Positions 34,789 through 44,385 of a stretch of 64,000 nucleotides of DNA are shown here, piece after piece; the first letter of the stretch is position 1; the number at the start of each line of letters is the position of its first letter. Below the pieces are notes generated by a model. It was not told the origin of the DNA, made no database searches, and saw only the letters and a program-made list of their open reading frames with translations. The DNA is from Labilibaculum filiforme (GTDB lineage: Bacteria; Bacteroidota; Bacteroidia; Bacteroidales; Marinifilaceae), in assembly GCF_002843315.1 (NCBI RefSeq), contig NZ_MVDD01000001.1, forward strand, positions 248,001 to 312,000, in the 5' to 3' direction. The position numbers and the translations under genes are program-made.

Positions 34789-37700
34789 TTAAAATTTCAC
34801 ATTGATTCCACCAGTAATGCTTGATAAAGATACATACTGATATCTTGACGAAGCACCTACTTCAGAAGCATTAGGATAAAATCCTTTACGTTTGGTAGTT
34901 GTCCACAAGTTATCCCCTGACACAAACAGTTTTAATCCTTTCAATTTCAACTTATCAAGCATACGTTTGTTAAAGCTATACGATAATACAACACTTTGCA
35001 ATGATAAATAATCTGTTTTAGTTACAAAACGATCAGAAGTACGGTTAGCATCACTATAACCAGACAAACCACTTGTAATAGCTGGTACATCAGTAATATC
35101 TCCTGATTGTTTCCAAGCATTTTTGATGTCTTTATGCCAGTTGTTACTACCTAACAAATCGTCATCCATAAGGGCTGCATAATTACTATCGTAACCATAA
35201 CCACCTAAACTATAATTAAATAAGGCTGCTAATGAAAATCCTTTATAAGATGCATCTAAGTTGAATGACCCCCGAACAGTTGGGATTGGTGTCTTATTAA
35301 TGAATTTCTGAGTTGCATCTGAATACTCGGTAGTTGTTTCTTTACCAATTTCACCTATATTCCCTTTATTTTGAGCCAAATAAATCTCCATATCAGCAAT
35401 ATAATCTTTCACACCACCAACTTCGTTATAGTAACGATTCCATTGAGCTCTACCATTTGTTGGATCAACACCAGCATATTCAGCAGTATAAATATCAAAT
35501 AAGGAATGACCAACAGCACGTCCATAAAGACCACTAACATCAATTACTTTTTGTTCTCCTGAACCAGATTCAAGAGGCATAGCTGTTAGTTCATTCTTTT
35601 CGAATGCCGCATTAATACCGAAGTTTACTTTTAAATCTTCAGATTTCACAACTTCAAAATCTAATATAACCTCAAGACCTCTATTTTCCATGGTACCATC
35701 ATTCACTTGAATAATTGCATATCCGTTAGATGGACCAACCCTTTTATTAAACAATAGATTATCTGTATTCTTGATATAATATTCTACAGAACCAGAAATT
35801 CTATTAAATAATTCAAATTCAGTCCCAATACTAAACTGTGCAGTTTCCTCCCAAGTTAAGTCAGGATTACCAACATGACTTTCAGTTAAAGCTAATTTAT
35901 CATTTTGATTACTTACCTCATATAAAAGTCTTGAATCATATGAACCAATACCACCTTGCTCACCAGCAACACCATAACTAGCTTTCAACTTCAATTCGTT
36001 CAAAAAGTTAGATGTAGGTTCCATAAACGATTCTCTTGAAATCATCCAACCTCCACCAACAGAACCAAAAGTACCCCATTTATCATTAGTAAATTTTGAT
36101 GAACCATCACGACGAAGTACCCCTTGGAAGAAATATTTCTCATCGAAATCGTATAAAATTTGTCCAAAATAACTAGTAAGCATCAACTCATCAGTATAAG
36201 AACCAGAAGGCGAAGAAACAATAGCATTATTTAATTCTAAACTCCATGGATCAGCCAAACCTGATTTAAAAGCTGACATTTCTCTAAATTCTCTTTTAGA
36301 TGCTTCTTGAGCAATAAATGCAGAAATATTGTGCTCTCCAAACTGCTTAGCATATCTTAACATATTCGTAGTAGTAAAAGCAAACCATTCTCTCTTGCGT
36401 TTATAAATACTACCTCCTTGGTTTGCAGAACCACCCCAGAACATATTTCCAAGATTGTCATAAGAAGAGTTAAGGTATTCTAGACCGAAAGTCGAACTAA
36501 AAGTAAAATCTTTGTAAGTCGCCTCAAGTTTTGAATTACCCGAAAACTGATTATTAGTAGTTCTTGCTACATCGTAAGTACTAGATGCAACCGCATTTGT
36601 TAATGAAGCAAATCGACGAGTACCATATTGACCATCACCATAATCATAAACATATCCGCCTAACACAGTATCCTCAATTTTATTGGAATTTGCATCACGT
36701 GCATAAACAGGATACAAAGGAGGCATATTAGCTACCAACCAAAATCCGTTGTTAGAGTCTTCATCTTGACCACCAGATAAGTTTGACTCTGAGTTCATAA
36801 AACTCATATTCATCGTACCTTTTAACCATGATTTAACTTCGTGCTTAATATTTACTCTACCAGTAAATCTCTCATAGTCAGAATTCAAATAATAACCTTC
36901 ATCATCTAAATAACTAAAAGAGGTAAAATATGTAGTTTTATCGGTTCCTCCACTGATTCTAATACCAGCTTCGGTTCTCTGAGCTCCCTGAAACAACTCA
37001 TCTTTCCATCTCTTTGGACTATACTTGCGGTTCACGCCAGTATTAAATTTACCCGTTGCAGGATCGATTAATTGATCACCAGCTACATCCCACATGTTGT
37101 AATAATCATTAAAACCTGAAGCTTTGGTATCACCAGTGAACAATCCAGCACTTGCATAAGCAGCAGGATCAGCATTTCCAAGCAACAAGCCTCTTGTTTT
37201 TAAGGCGCTCCATGCAGTTTCAACATATTCCTCGGGACGTGTAAAAACATCGTATTCTGGCAATAATCTAATATTAATACCTTTTTTAAGATCAATCTCG
37301 ATAGAACTTTTTCCTGATTTACCTTGTTTAGTAGTAATGATTACAACACCATTTGCCCCACGAGAACCGTAAATAGCAGTTGCTGATGCATCTTTCAATA
37401 CTGTTGTAGATGCAATATCGGAAGGCGAAATTGAATTAATATCCCCTTGAAGAGGAGTACCATCAACAATGTACAATGGACTACGGCTACCATTAATAGA
37501 ACCAATACCTCTAATACGAATTTCAGCAGTTGAACCTGGCTGACCATTATTAGAAATAACTTGCACCCCTGCAACCTCACCTTGAAGAGCTTGTGTAATG
37601 TTTGATGCATTTTTGGACTCAATCTTATCTGCATCAACCTGAGTAGCTGTTCCAGTAAAAGATTTTTTAGTTGTAGTACCATAAGCAACAACAACAACCT

Positions 37701-38010
37701 CATCCATACCTATAGATTCAGATTGCATTACTACATTAATTGTAGAAGACGTGATTTCATGTTCTTGCATAGTCATTCCAACAAAAGAAAAGATCAATAC
37801 CTTTCCATCTGCAGGAACATTTAAAGAATATTTACCATCGAAATCAGTTGTGGTACCAATGGTTGTACCTTTTACAATTACAGAAACTCCCGGGATAGAC
37901 AGCCCATCATCGGCTGAAGTAACCACCCCTGAAACTTCTCGACTTTGAGCTAAAACGCTCTGTAATCCTATTACAAATAGAATTAACATCGAAAACAAAC
38001 TTTTTTTCAT
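34789..38010 (-). CDS. SusC/RagA-type TonB-linked outer-membrane transporter (locus 2)
   Basis: 1073 residues with the same order as the locus 1 protein: signal peptide, carboxypeptidase-regulatory-like domain, SIGMDEVVVVAYGTTTKKSFTG linker, plug (GEVAGVQVISNNGQPGSTAEI, YIVDGTPLQG, LKDASATAIYGSRGANGVV) and barrel ending SSITGGINVKF. After about residue 110 it diverges strongly from the first SusC. The linker with 'VVAYG' and the plug are closer to RagA/SusC proteins of glycan or general loci. It forms a two-gene operon with the susD at 33290. The shared promoter, operator and 5' coding part suggest joint regulation with locus 1. Confidence 0.95.
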   Translation of the reverse strand: MKKSLFSMLILFVIGLQSVLAQSREVSGVVTSADDGLSIPGVSVIVKGTTIGTTTDFDGKYSLNVPADGKVLIFSFVGMTMQEHEITSSTINVVMQSESIGMDEVVVVAYGTTTKKSFTGTATQVDADKIESKNASNITQALQGEVAGVQVISNNGQPGSTAEIRIRGIGSINGSRSPLYIVDGTPLQGDINSISPSDIASTTVLKDASATAIYGSRGANGVVIITTKQGKSGKSSIEIDLKKGINIRLLPEYDVFTRPEEYVETAWSALKTRGLLLGNADPAAYASAGLFTGDTKASGFNDYYNMWDVAGDQLIDPATGKFNTGVNRKYSPKRWKDELFQGAQRTEAGIRISGGTDKTTYFTSFSYLDDEGYYLNSDYERFTGRVNIKHEVKSWLKGTMNMSFMNSESNLSGGQDEDSNNGFWLVANMPPLYPVYARDANSNKIEDTVLGGYVYDYGDGQYGTRRFASLTNAVASSTYDVARTTNNQFSGNSKLEATYKDFTFSSTFGLEYLNSSYDNLGNMFWGGSANQGGSIYKRKREWFAFTTTNMLRYAKQFGEHNISAFIAQEASKREFREMSAFKSGLADPWSLELNNAIVSSPSGSYTDELMLTSYFGQILYDFDEKYFFQGVLRRDGSSKFTNDKWGTFGSVGGGWMISRESFMEPTSNFLNELKLKASYGVAGEQGGIGSYDSRLLYEVSNQNDKLALTESHVGNPDLTWEETAQFSIGTEFELFNRISGSVEYYIKNTDNLLFNKRVGPSNGYAIIQVNDGTMENRGLEVILDFEVVKSEDLKVNFGINAAFEKNELTAMPLESGSGEQKVIDVSGLYGRAVGHSLFDIYTAEYAGVDPTNGRAQWNRYYNEVGGVKDYIADMEIYLAQNKGNIGEIGKETTTEYSDATQKFINKTPIPTVRGSFNLDASYKGFSLAALFNYSLGGYGYDSNYAALMDDDLLGSNNWHKDIKNAWKQSGDITDVPAITSGLSGYSDANRTSDRFVTKTDYLSLQSVVLSYSFNKRMLDKLKLKGLKLFVSGDNLWTTTKRKGFYPNASEVGASSRYQYVSLSSITGGINVKF

Positions 38011-38057
38011 AAACTTTTAGTTAGTGGTTAATTAACATTAATACACATTTATATGTA
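37765..38057 (-). repeat. Copy 2 of the repeat covering the 5' end and leader of susC
   Basis: The partner of 28504-28796. Similarity drops quickly on the downstream side, so the repeated unit stops within or soon after the regulatory domain. Confidence 0.9.
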
Positions 38058-38192
38058 AATTCTTCATTCCTTAAAAAGGAAATGAAACAATAAAATGCAA
38101 TCATTAAATATGATATTAAAGAAAGATAGTATTTATTACTTAATTTTTGTTAAATTTTGCTAAAAAATTTCCTCTTTTCCTTTTCTTTAATG

Positions 38193-38224
38193 TCAAAAGT
38201 GTGAAAAAAACTTAAATTTTCAAA
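38193..38224 (-). promoter_or_regulatory. Candidate promoter of susC operon 2
   Basis: Same TTTG-19-CACTTTTG block as at 28944-28975. It predicts a leader of about 180 bases before susC. Confidence 0.6.
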
Positions 38225-38351
38225 CACCCATCTATCGTAAACCTTTTAAATTCAAACATAAACAAGCTCTATGAATTACAAATCAACAGGTAATTGGGAA
38301 ATTTCCTTACAATTCACTCTTTAGTTAACATACTCATTTTCAATTTCATTC

Positions 38352-38367
38352 ACGTTAACGTTTGCGT
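38352..38367. promoter_or_regulatory. Candidate LacI-type operator upstream of susC operon 2
   Basis: The same ACGCAAACGTTAACGT as at 29103-29118, again about 127 bases upstream of the promoter block. It also lies about 50 bases before the -7 element of the carbonic anhydrase gene, so it could affect both genes. Confidence 0.5.
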
Positions 38368-38417
38368 AACTTTTTTTACAAGATTTTTTGAAATAAGCAC
38401 TAAAATATTTTTTTAGT

Positions 38418-38425
38418 TATCTTTG
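38418..38425 (+). promoter_or_regulatory. Candidate -7 element of the gamma carbonic anhydrase gene
   Basis: TATCTTTG, an exact consensus match, 25 bases before the ATG. Confidence 0.45.
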
Positions 38426-38449
38426 TATTTATAATCAAACTAAATAAGA

Positions 38450-38986
38450 ATGGCCTTCATAAGAAAATTAAATGGAAAAACTCCTTTATTTGGAGATAAT
38501 TGCTTTTTTGCAGAAAGCGCTGCTATAATAGGTGATGTTGAGATGGGAAATGATTGTAGTATCTGGTACAGTGCTGTTTTACGTGGCGACGTTCATTCTA
38601 TTCGATTAGGAAACAATGTGAATGTTCAAGACAATGCTACAATACATGCTACTTATAAAAAGTCGCCAACGACTATCGGGAACAACGTATCTATTGCTCA
38701 CAATGCAGTAGTGCATGGCTGTACCATAAAGGATAATGTTCTTATTGGTATGAGTGCAGTAATTTTAGATGATGCGGTAATTGAGAGCAACGCTATCATT
38801 GCGGCAGGCTCGGTTGTTACAAAAGGAACACATGTTGAATCGGGAAGTGTATACGCAGGAGCTCCGGCAAAAAAAATAAAAGAACTCAGTCCTGAATTGT
38901 TAGAAGGGGAAATTAATAGAATTGCTAACAGTTACGCGATGTATGCTAGCTGGTATCAAACAGATGAAGAAATAGTCAATAAATAA
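38450..38986 (+). CDS. Gamma carbonic anhydrase-family protein
   Basis: 178 residues built from hexapeptide repeats of a left-handed beta helix (GDVEMGNDCSIWYSAVLRGD, IRLGNNVNVQDNATIH, TIGNNVSIAHNAVVHG, IKDNVLIGMSAVI). Three metal-binding His candidates are visible in DNATIHAT, IAHNAVVHG, the pattern of the Cam/YrdA/PaaY group. Proteins of this group bind zinc or iron as trimers; some hydrate CO2, others have no shown activity. The closing helix (SPELLEGEINRIANSYAMYASWYQ) is usual. It is a single gene with a terminator shared with murI. Whether it is an active carbonic anhydrase is open. Confidence 0.88.
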   Translation: MAFIRKLNGKTPLFGDNCFFAESAAIIGDVEMGNDCSIWYSAVLRGDVHSIRLGNNVNVQDNATIHATYKKSPTTIGNNVSIAHNAVVHGCTIKDNVLIGMSAVILDDAVIESNAIIAAGSVVTKGTHVESGSVYAGAPAKKIKELSPELLEGEINRIANSYAMYASWYQTDEEIVNK

Positions 38987-39000
38987 TTTATGTGGGAACA

Positions 39001-39044
39001 AAAAAATAGAGCCTTTCTTCAAAAAAGAAAGGCTCTATTTTTAC
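39001..39044. terminator. Bidirectional terminator between gamma carbonic anhydrase and murI
   Basis: A perfect 18-bp stem AAAAATAGAGCCTTTCTT (39002-39019) pairs with 39025-39042 around loop CAAAA. It serves the two convergent genes. Confidence 0.9.
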
Positions 39045-39054
39045 TTTATACATT

Positions 39055-39882
39055 TTAATACGTAATATGCTTTGCTTTTAAGCTAGTATTCAGAAAACGA
39101 CCTGCTTTCTCCTCAAAACTATCTACAAATTCAGTGGTGTAAAATTCACAATTAGCGTTTTTACTACATCTTATATCCATTTCTGGGTGTCGGTAAAGAT
39201 AATCTTTTAAACTTCGAGCAACAATCTCCCCTTGAGAAACCAACTGAATGTGCTTCGGAAGCATTTTCTTGATTTCTTTCTGCATTAAAGGGTAATGAGT
39301 ACAACCTAAAATTATCGCATCGATATGGGGATCTTTTGCCAGTAAACTTTCAATATTTTTTTTGATAAAATATCTACCTCCCTCTGTTTCGATCTCATTA
39401 TTTTCTACCAATGGCACCCACATTGGACAAGCTTCTTGAACCACCACTATATCCGGAAATAATTTAGCAATTTCTAATGGATAAGAATTAGACCGAATAG
39501 TACCTACAGTACCCATAATACCAACATGTTTCGAGTTAGTAATATTCGAAATCTCCTCCACACTTGGACGAATTACCCCAAGTACTCTTCGATTAGGGTT
39601 AATTTTAGGCAAATCGCATTGTTGAATAGTGCGTAGTGCTTTAGCTGAAGCGGTATTACATGCTAATATTACCAACTCGCAACCCATCGAAAAAAGTTGC
39701 TCTACGGCTTCTAAGGTATAATCATATACAACATCAAAAGACCGAGTACCATATGGACTCCTAGCATTATCCCCTAGATAAATAAAATCATATTCGGGCA
39801 AGGTTTTAAGCAACTCATTCAATACGGTTAATCCTCCATATCCTGAATCGAAAACACCAATAGGTTGACTTTTTTTAACCAT
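39055..39882 (-). CDS. murI: Glutamate racemase
   Basis: 275 residues, full length. It makes D-glutamate for the peptidoglycan stem peptide. The two catalytic Cys are C75 in VILACNTASA and C194 in IILGCTHYPL, with PIGVFDSGYGGLTVL at the N-terminus and GDNARSPYG as further signatures. It is the last gene of the envelope cluster nadK/porG-uppS-bamA-ompH-ompH-murI. The space before it contains a clear terminator (39899-39927), so it may be expressed partly on its own. Position next to outer-membrane biogenesis genes is conserved in Bacteroidetes from general knowledge. Confidence 0.96.
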   Translation of the reverse strand: MVKKSQPIGVFDSGYGGLTVLNELLKTLPEYDFIYLGDNARSPYGTRSFDVVYDYTLEAVEQLFSMGCELVILACNTASAKALRTIQQCDLPKINPNRRVLGVIRPSVEEISNITNSKHVGIMGTVGTIRSNSYPLEIAKLFPDIVVVQEACPMWVPLVENNEIETEGGRYFIKKNIESLLAKDPHIDAIILGCTHYPLMQKEIKKMLPKHIQLVSQGEIVARSLKDYLYRHPEMDIRCSKNANCEFYTTEFVDSFEEKAGRFLNTSLKAKHITY

Positions 39883-39894
39883 GATTACAAAAAA

Positions 39895-39927
39895 TAAGAA
39901 AAGGTGGTATTAAAAATACCACCTTTT
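39895..39927 (-). terminator. Intrinsic terminator after the second ompH
   Basis: A perfect 12-bp stem AAAAGGTGGTAT/ATACCACCTTTT (39899-39910 with 39916-39927), followed by a U-rich tract on the reverse strand. It lies between ompH and murI and probably ends most of the bamA-ompH message. Confidence 0.85.
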
Positions 39928-39947
39928 CACAATATCTTAAAGAAAAA

Positions 39948-40463
39948 TTACTTAATTCCTAATTTTGTTTTTACCAATGGCATTACATCAACACTATTAT
40001 TAGAGTTAAACAAGATAACCCCAGTGCTAATATCGAAAACATAAATAAATCCATTTTCTGCACCAACTGCTTTTATAGCAGCAGAAGCTTTATCAAAGAT
40101 AGGTTTTAATAATTCATTTTGCTTTTTTTGAAGTTCTTGTTGTGCAAATCCGTCGAACTGTTGCATCCGATTTTGTAAATCCTGAATTTCTACCTCTTTA
40201 TTGTTTCTTACTGCTTCCGAAAGAGTTTCTCTTTTTTCAACATAAGAGTTAACCAAAGTTTGATACTCTTCTCTCATTGCTTTAATTTGAGCGTCGTACT
40301 CTGCGGCGGCTGCCTGAATTTGTTTTTGTGCCTGCTCTTTTTCAGGCATAATCGACAGTAATTTATTAGAGTCGATATGGCCAAATTTTAAGGTTTGAGC
40401 AAATGTACTTGAACCTGCAGATAAGATAATGGCTAATAATGTTACTTTTAAAAAATGTCTCAT
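39948..40463 (-). CDS. ompH: OmpH/Skp-family periplasmic chaperone
   Basis: 171 residues: signal peptide ending STFAQ (about residue 23), a short strand (LKFGHIDSNKLLSIMPE), a coiled coil (about 43-125, rich in Gln, Ala and Glu) and a C-terminal strand pair (NGFIYVFDISTGVILFNS). This is the Skp layout (PF03938): three subunits form a grasping cage that carries unfolded barrel proteins to BamA. It follows another ompH by 30 bases and bamA by two genes, which supports the role. The two neighbouring copies differ enough to suggest division of labour or hetero-oligomers. Confidence 0.92.
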   Translation of the reverse strand: MRHFLKVTLLAIILSAGSSTFAQTLKFGHIDSNKLLSIMPEKEQAQKQIQAAAAEYDAQIKAMREEYQTLVNSYVEKRETLSEAVRNNKEVEIQDLQNRMQQFDGFAQQELQKKQNELLKPIFDKASAAIKAVGAENGFIYVFDISTGVILFNSNNSVDVMPLVKTKLGIK

Positions 40464-40493
40464 AATATCACTCAGTTAGTTTTTATTTTAATT

Positions 40494-41015
40494 TTAATTT
40501 GTTCTAATACCTAACTTATACAGCACCTTATCGCTTAAATCAAACTTTTGATTGCTGTATATTATTGTTGGTCCATTAGCACGATCAATAATCATACCAT
40601 AAGTTCCGTCTTTTGCAATTTCCTTTATAGCTTCATAAATATCATCCTGAATTGGTTTTATTAATTCTTGTCGCTTCTTATACAGATCTCCATTAATTCC
40701 AAAGTACTTTTGCTGCAACTTTTGTGCAATAAGTTCCTTATCAAAAATCTCTTTTTCGCGTCTCTCTCTCATTTCTGAGGATAAAAAAACCTCATCGGCT
40801 CGAAACTTCGTTTGCAACTCTTTAATTTCAAAAGTCACCTTCTCAATTTCTATTTGCCAATTACTTGATATTTGATCTAGTTGCTCCTGTGCATTTTTAT
40901 AGTCAGGCATTTTGTCGAGAATATATTCCGTATCAACGAATCCGTAACGTTGTTGGGAAAATAAATTCCCTACTAAAATACACACACATCCTATTATTAA
41001 TACTAAACGCTTCAT
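40494..41015 (-). CDS. ompH: OmpH/Skp-family periplasmic chaperone
   Basis: 173 residues with a signal peptide (1-20, GNLFSQ-Q), then YGFVDTEYILDKMPDYKNAQEQLDQ, a charged coiled coil (about 40-120; KELQTKFRADEVFLSSEMRERREKEIFDKE) and the terminal strands GTYGMIIDRANGPTIIYSNQ. It is the first of two tandem ompH genes and starts 76 bases after bamA. Its coiled coil is more charged than that of the next copy. In Porphyromonas the homologous pair lies at the same place behind the Omp85 gene, from memory of that genome. Confidence 0.92.
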   Translation of the reverse strand: MKRLVLIIGCVCILVGNLFSQQRYGFVDTEYILDKMPDYKNAQEQLDQISSNWQIEIEKVTFEIKELQTKFRADEVFLSSEMRERREKEIFDKELIAQKLQQKYFGINGDLYKKRQELIKPIQDDIYEAIKEIAKDGTYGMIIDRANGPTIIYSNQKFDLSDKVLYKLGIRTN

Positions 41016-41091
41016 TCGATTCTTAATTTATAATTAAAATCTAAAATAACTTAAATTATAATAGCTCCAAAGGTCTGTTACATAAAATATG

Positions 41092-43611
41092 TTAAAATTG
41101 TTGACCAATCACAAAATGGAATTGACCACCATTCTGTCCTGTTGTTGTAGCCTCATCAAAACCATATCCATAATCAATTCCTAATAATCCAAACATAGGA
41201 AGGAATATTCTAAGACCAACCCCGGCAGAACGCTTTAAGTTGAATGGTTGAAAGTCTTCAAAATCATACCAAGCATTACCTGCCTCGGCAAATGCAAGGG
41301 CATAAATAGTAGCAGACTGACTTAAAGATAATGGATAACGAACCTCGGCGGTAAATTTAGAATAGATATTACCACCCAATCGTCTACCTGTTGAACTAAC
41401 TGGCGTTAAAGAGCCATTTTCATATCCTCTCAATCCAATATTATCACTACCATACATACTATATCCAGACATTCCATCTCCTCCCACTTCGAATCCTTCG
41501 AAAGGAGATCTTTTATCTTTATTATAATACCCCAGATATCCAAATTCCGACCCTGTATATAGAACCAACTTATCGGTACTATTAAGCAAAGAGGTATACA
41601 TTTTTCCTTTAAATACCCATTTGTGATATTCAATCCATTTGTATTTTTCCTGATCGCTAACATTACTACTTGCATAATCAATATCGTCCAAAAGCGAGAA
41701 TGGAGGAGTTAGCTTAATACTTAACGAAAAGGAAGAACCTCTTCTTGTATACAATGGATTATCAATAGAACTTCGCGATAAAGTAGTTGTAAAACTAAAG
41801 TTATTCGATGTTCCGTCAGAGATTAAATAATATTGCCAATCTTTCAATCGGTAGTTCTGATAAGAAACCTCGTTATATAAGGAGAAATAATTATCAGGCC
41901 ATTTTAAACGACGAGCCAATCCAACACTTGCGCCAAATACCTTTTGACTTTGTCCTGAATTCCCAGTATTACCATAACTATAGTTTCTGCTATAAGAACT
42001 ACTATATCCGGTTTGTTGAGAATAGTAAATGGAAGTACTTAATGAGGTTGGTTTTTTACCTCCCAACCATGGTTCCGTAAACGACATGCTATAAGAGTTA
42101 TAGTAGGAACCATTTGTTTGAGCACGTATACTTAATGTTTGTCCATCTCCTGTTGGAAGCGGGCTCCATGCTTCTTTATTAAAAATATTTCGAACCGAAA
42201 AATTTGAGAATTTCAAACCTACGGTACCAATAATCATTCCAGCACCCCATCCTCCAGAAAGTTCAATCTGATCGTTCGCTTTTTCTTCCAACTGATAATT
42301 AATATCAACGGTTCCACTTTCGGGGTGAGGTTTCACGTCTGGACTTATTGCTTCTGGATCAAAATGACCAAGCTGTGCTAATTCCCGAACACTTCGAATA
42401 ATATCCGACTTACTAAATAACTCTCCAGGATAAGTATACAATTCACGACGGGCAACGTGCTCATGTGTTTTTGTATTTCCAATAATATTTACTCTATCGA
42501 TAGTGGCTTGCTTTCCTTCCACAATCCTCATCTCCAAATTAATAGAATCCTTACCGATAACTGTCTCAACCGGATTCACATTAAAAAACAAATATCCTTT
42601 ATCAAGATATTGATTACTAACAGCATCGTCGTCACTACTTAATCTTTCGTCGAGTAAAGTTTGATTGTAAACATCGCCCTTTTTAATTCCTAAAACTCTT
42701 TGTAACCAATAACCTGTATAAACAGTATTACCAACCCAATCGATGTTATTGAAAAAATATTGATTTCCTTCTTTCACTTTCACATGAATATTCACTCTAT
42801 CCTCGGAAACTTGTTCAATACTATCGGATAACACTAAGGCATCACGATATCCTTTTTCATTGTACTTCTCGATAAGAACTAATTTATCGTCGTGCCATTT
42901 TTCTTCGATATACTTCGAAGATTTCAAGAAATTCTTTATTGTTTTTTCTTTTGAATCTTTAATTGCTTTTTTCACCTTTTTATCGGAGAAAGCAGTATTT
43001 CCCTCAATAAAAATGTGTTTAATCTTGATTTTATTATTTCTATCAATATTAATATCAAGAATCACACTATTTTCCTCGCTTGTATCGTCTCTTTGAATAA
43101 CAGTAACAACAGTATTATAAAAACCTTTTTCTTTAAAATATTTTTCAACTATCGTTTTCGTATTGGTAACCAGGTAATCGGTAACCTGAGTTCCTTTCAT
43201 TAACTTTAATCTTTCCTTAAGCTTGGTAGTCTCACTTTTGGAGGTTCCATTATAATTCACCAGAGACAAACGTGGACGTTCCTGCAATTGAATGTTAAGG
43301 TAGATCTTATCATCAATTTCTTTAGTTGCTGTAATTTGAATATCCGAAAAGAGACCTTGTTTGTACAATTTATTAATTGCATTAGTCACTTTTTCGCCAG
43401 GAACTTCGATAGTAGAACCAACACGAAGACCTGATATTTGCACTAAAACATTAGTTTCCAAATGTTTTACTCCTGTTACTGTAACACCACCCAACTCGTA
43501 TGTTTTTGGAGATGAGTAATAGGTTGCAGGATTGTAAATTGTATCCGTTTCCTGTGCTAATGCACTAAAACTTAAAAATAGAGTAAAAATGAAAGTTAAT
43601 CTTTTAATCAT
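41092..43611 (-). CDS. bamA: Outer-membrane protein assembly factor BamA (Omp85)
   Basis: 839 residues: signal peptide (1-19, SALAQ), five POTRA domains (about 38-430; for example YELGGVTVTGVKHLETNVL, KIKHIFIEGNTAF, QATIDRVNIIGNTKTHEHVARRELY) and a 16-strand barrel (about 450-839) containing the lid-lock motif as LRGYENGSL, near the usual VRGF/Y site, and ending QFHFVIGQQF with an aromatic last residue. It folds and inserts barrel proteins into the outer membrane. It lies 24 bases after uppS and before two ompH chaperones, forming one functional unit. Confidence 0.96.
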   Translation of the reverse strand: MIKRLTFIFTLFLSFSALAQETDTIYNPATYYSSPKTYELGGVTVTGVKHLETNVLVQISGLRVGSTIEVPGEKVTNAINKLYKQGLFSDIQITATKEIDDKIYLNIQLQERPRLSLVNYNGTSKSETTKLKERLKLMKGTQVTDYLVTNTKTIVEKYFKEKGFYNTVVTVIQRDDTSEENSVILDINIDRNNKIKIKHIFIEGNTAFSDKKVKKAIKDSKEKTIKNFLKSSKYIEEKWHDDKLVLIEKYNEKGYRDALVLSDSIEQVSEDRVNIHVKVKEGNQYFFNNIDWVGNTVYTGYWLQRVLGIKKGDVYNQTLLDERLSSDDDAVSNQYLDKGYLFFNVNPVETVIGKDSINLEMRIVEGKQATIDRVNIIGNTKTHEHVARRELYTYPGELFSKSDIIRSVRELAQLGHFDPEAISPDVKPHPESGTVDINYQLEEKANDQIELSGGWGAGMIIGTVGLKFSNFSVRNIFNKEAWSPLPTGDGQTLSIRAQTNGSYYNSYSMSFTEPWLGGKKPTSLSTSIYYSQQTGYSSSYSRNYSYGNTGNSGQSQKVFGASVGLARRLKWPDNYFSLYNEVSYQNYRLKDWQYYLISDGTSNNFSFTTTLSRSSIDNPLYTRRGSSFSLSIKLTPPFSLLDDIDYASSNVSDQEKYKWIEYHKWVFKGKMYTSLLNSTDKLVLYTGSEFGYLGYYNKDKRSPFEGFEVGGDGMSGYSMYGSDNIGLRGYENGSLTPVSSTGRRLGGNIYSKFTAEVRYPLSLSQSATIYALAFAEAGNAWYDFEDFQPFNLKRSAGVGLRIFLPMFGLLGIDYGYGFDEATTTGQNGGQFHFVIGQQF

Positions 43612-43635
43612 TACTTGGATTATAATGGTTAATGC

Positions 43636-44382
43636 TTATTTGTCTTTAATTTGTTCACTAATTTTACCAAATCGACGTTCTCTGCTCTGATAATCGAAAA
43701 GCGCTTTATAGAGCTCCTCTTTATTAAAATCAGGCCAAAACAATTCGGTAAAATACAATTCAGAATAAGCTATTTGCCATAAAAGGAAATTGCTAATTCT
43801 GTTTTCGCCACTCGTTCTTATCAAAAGTTCTGGATCAGGAATCCCTTTTGTTGTTAACTCATTGGAGAACAAGTCTGAATTGATCTCCTCTAAAGAAATA
43901 TCGCCGGCTTTCACCTGACTAGCAATATTTTTAACTGCATTCACTATTTCCCATCTAGAACTATAACTTAAAGCCAAAACCAAAGTTAAACCAGAATTGG
44001 TAGATGTATTTGAAATTGTTCCCTGTAATTTCTCTCTAACTTCAATTGGTAAACTTGCCAAATCTCCAATTGCTTGCAAACGCACATTGTTCTTCATTAA
44101 AGTCGGAGTCTCATTTTCTATTGCTTCAACTAGCAAGGACATTAGTCCTAACACCTCCTCCTGAGGTCGATTCCAGTTTTCGGTAGAAAATGCGTACAGT
44201 GTTAAATAAGAAATTCCAAGCTCGCCGGCAGCTTCAACAGTTTGCCTTACTGATTCGACACCATTTTGATGTCCAATAATACGATGTTCTCCTCGCATTT
44301 TTGCCCATCGCCCATTCCCGTCCATTATTATGGCAAGATGAGTTGGCAGCTTTTCTTTTACTAATTTATCTTTGAATGACAT
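43636..44382 (-). CDS. uppS: Undecaprenyl (isoprenyl) diphosphate synthase
   Basis: 248 residues, full-length cis-prenyltransferase (PF01255). It adds isopentenyl units to farnesyl diphosphate to make the lipid carrier for peptidoglycan and O-antigen. The catalytic Asp is D21 in [11 protein letters not shown], with [14 protein letters not shown] as the second signature and [22 protein letters not shown] as the third; the usual E...ELYFTE pair follows. It starts 3 bases after the PorG-like gene and precedes bamA, so lipid carrier synthesis is cotranscribed with outer-membrane assembly. Confidence 0.96.
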   Translation of the reverse strand: MSFKDKLVKEKLPTHLAIIMDGNGRWAKMRGEHRIIGHQNGVESVRQTVEAAGELGISYLTLYAFSTENWNRPQEEVLGLMSLLVEAIENETPTLMKNNVRLQAIGDLASLPIEVREKLQGTISNTSTNSGLTLVLALSYSSRWEIVNAVKNIASQVKAGDISLEEINSDLFSNELTTKGIPDPELLIRTSGENRISNFLLWQIAYSELYFTELFWPDFNKEELYKALFDYQSRERRFGKISEQIKDK

Positions 44383-44385
44383 ATC

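Larger units (their letters stand above)
38011..38449. other. Intergenic region between divergent susC (locus 2) and gamma carbonic anhydrase genes
   Basis: No gene in 439 bases. It holds the conserved susC leader block, the candidate susC promoter (38193-38224), the candidate operator (38352-38367) and the -7 element of the carbonic anhydrase gene (38418-38425). Confidence 0.6.

Noticed and set aside
37395-37703. 102-codon reverse-strand frame rich in Leu
   Set aside because: It lies within the locus 2 susC gene in another frame and its Leu-rich repetitive product is an artefact of that coding sequence.
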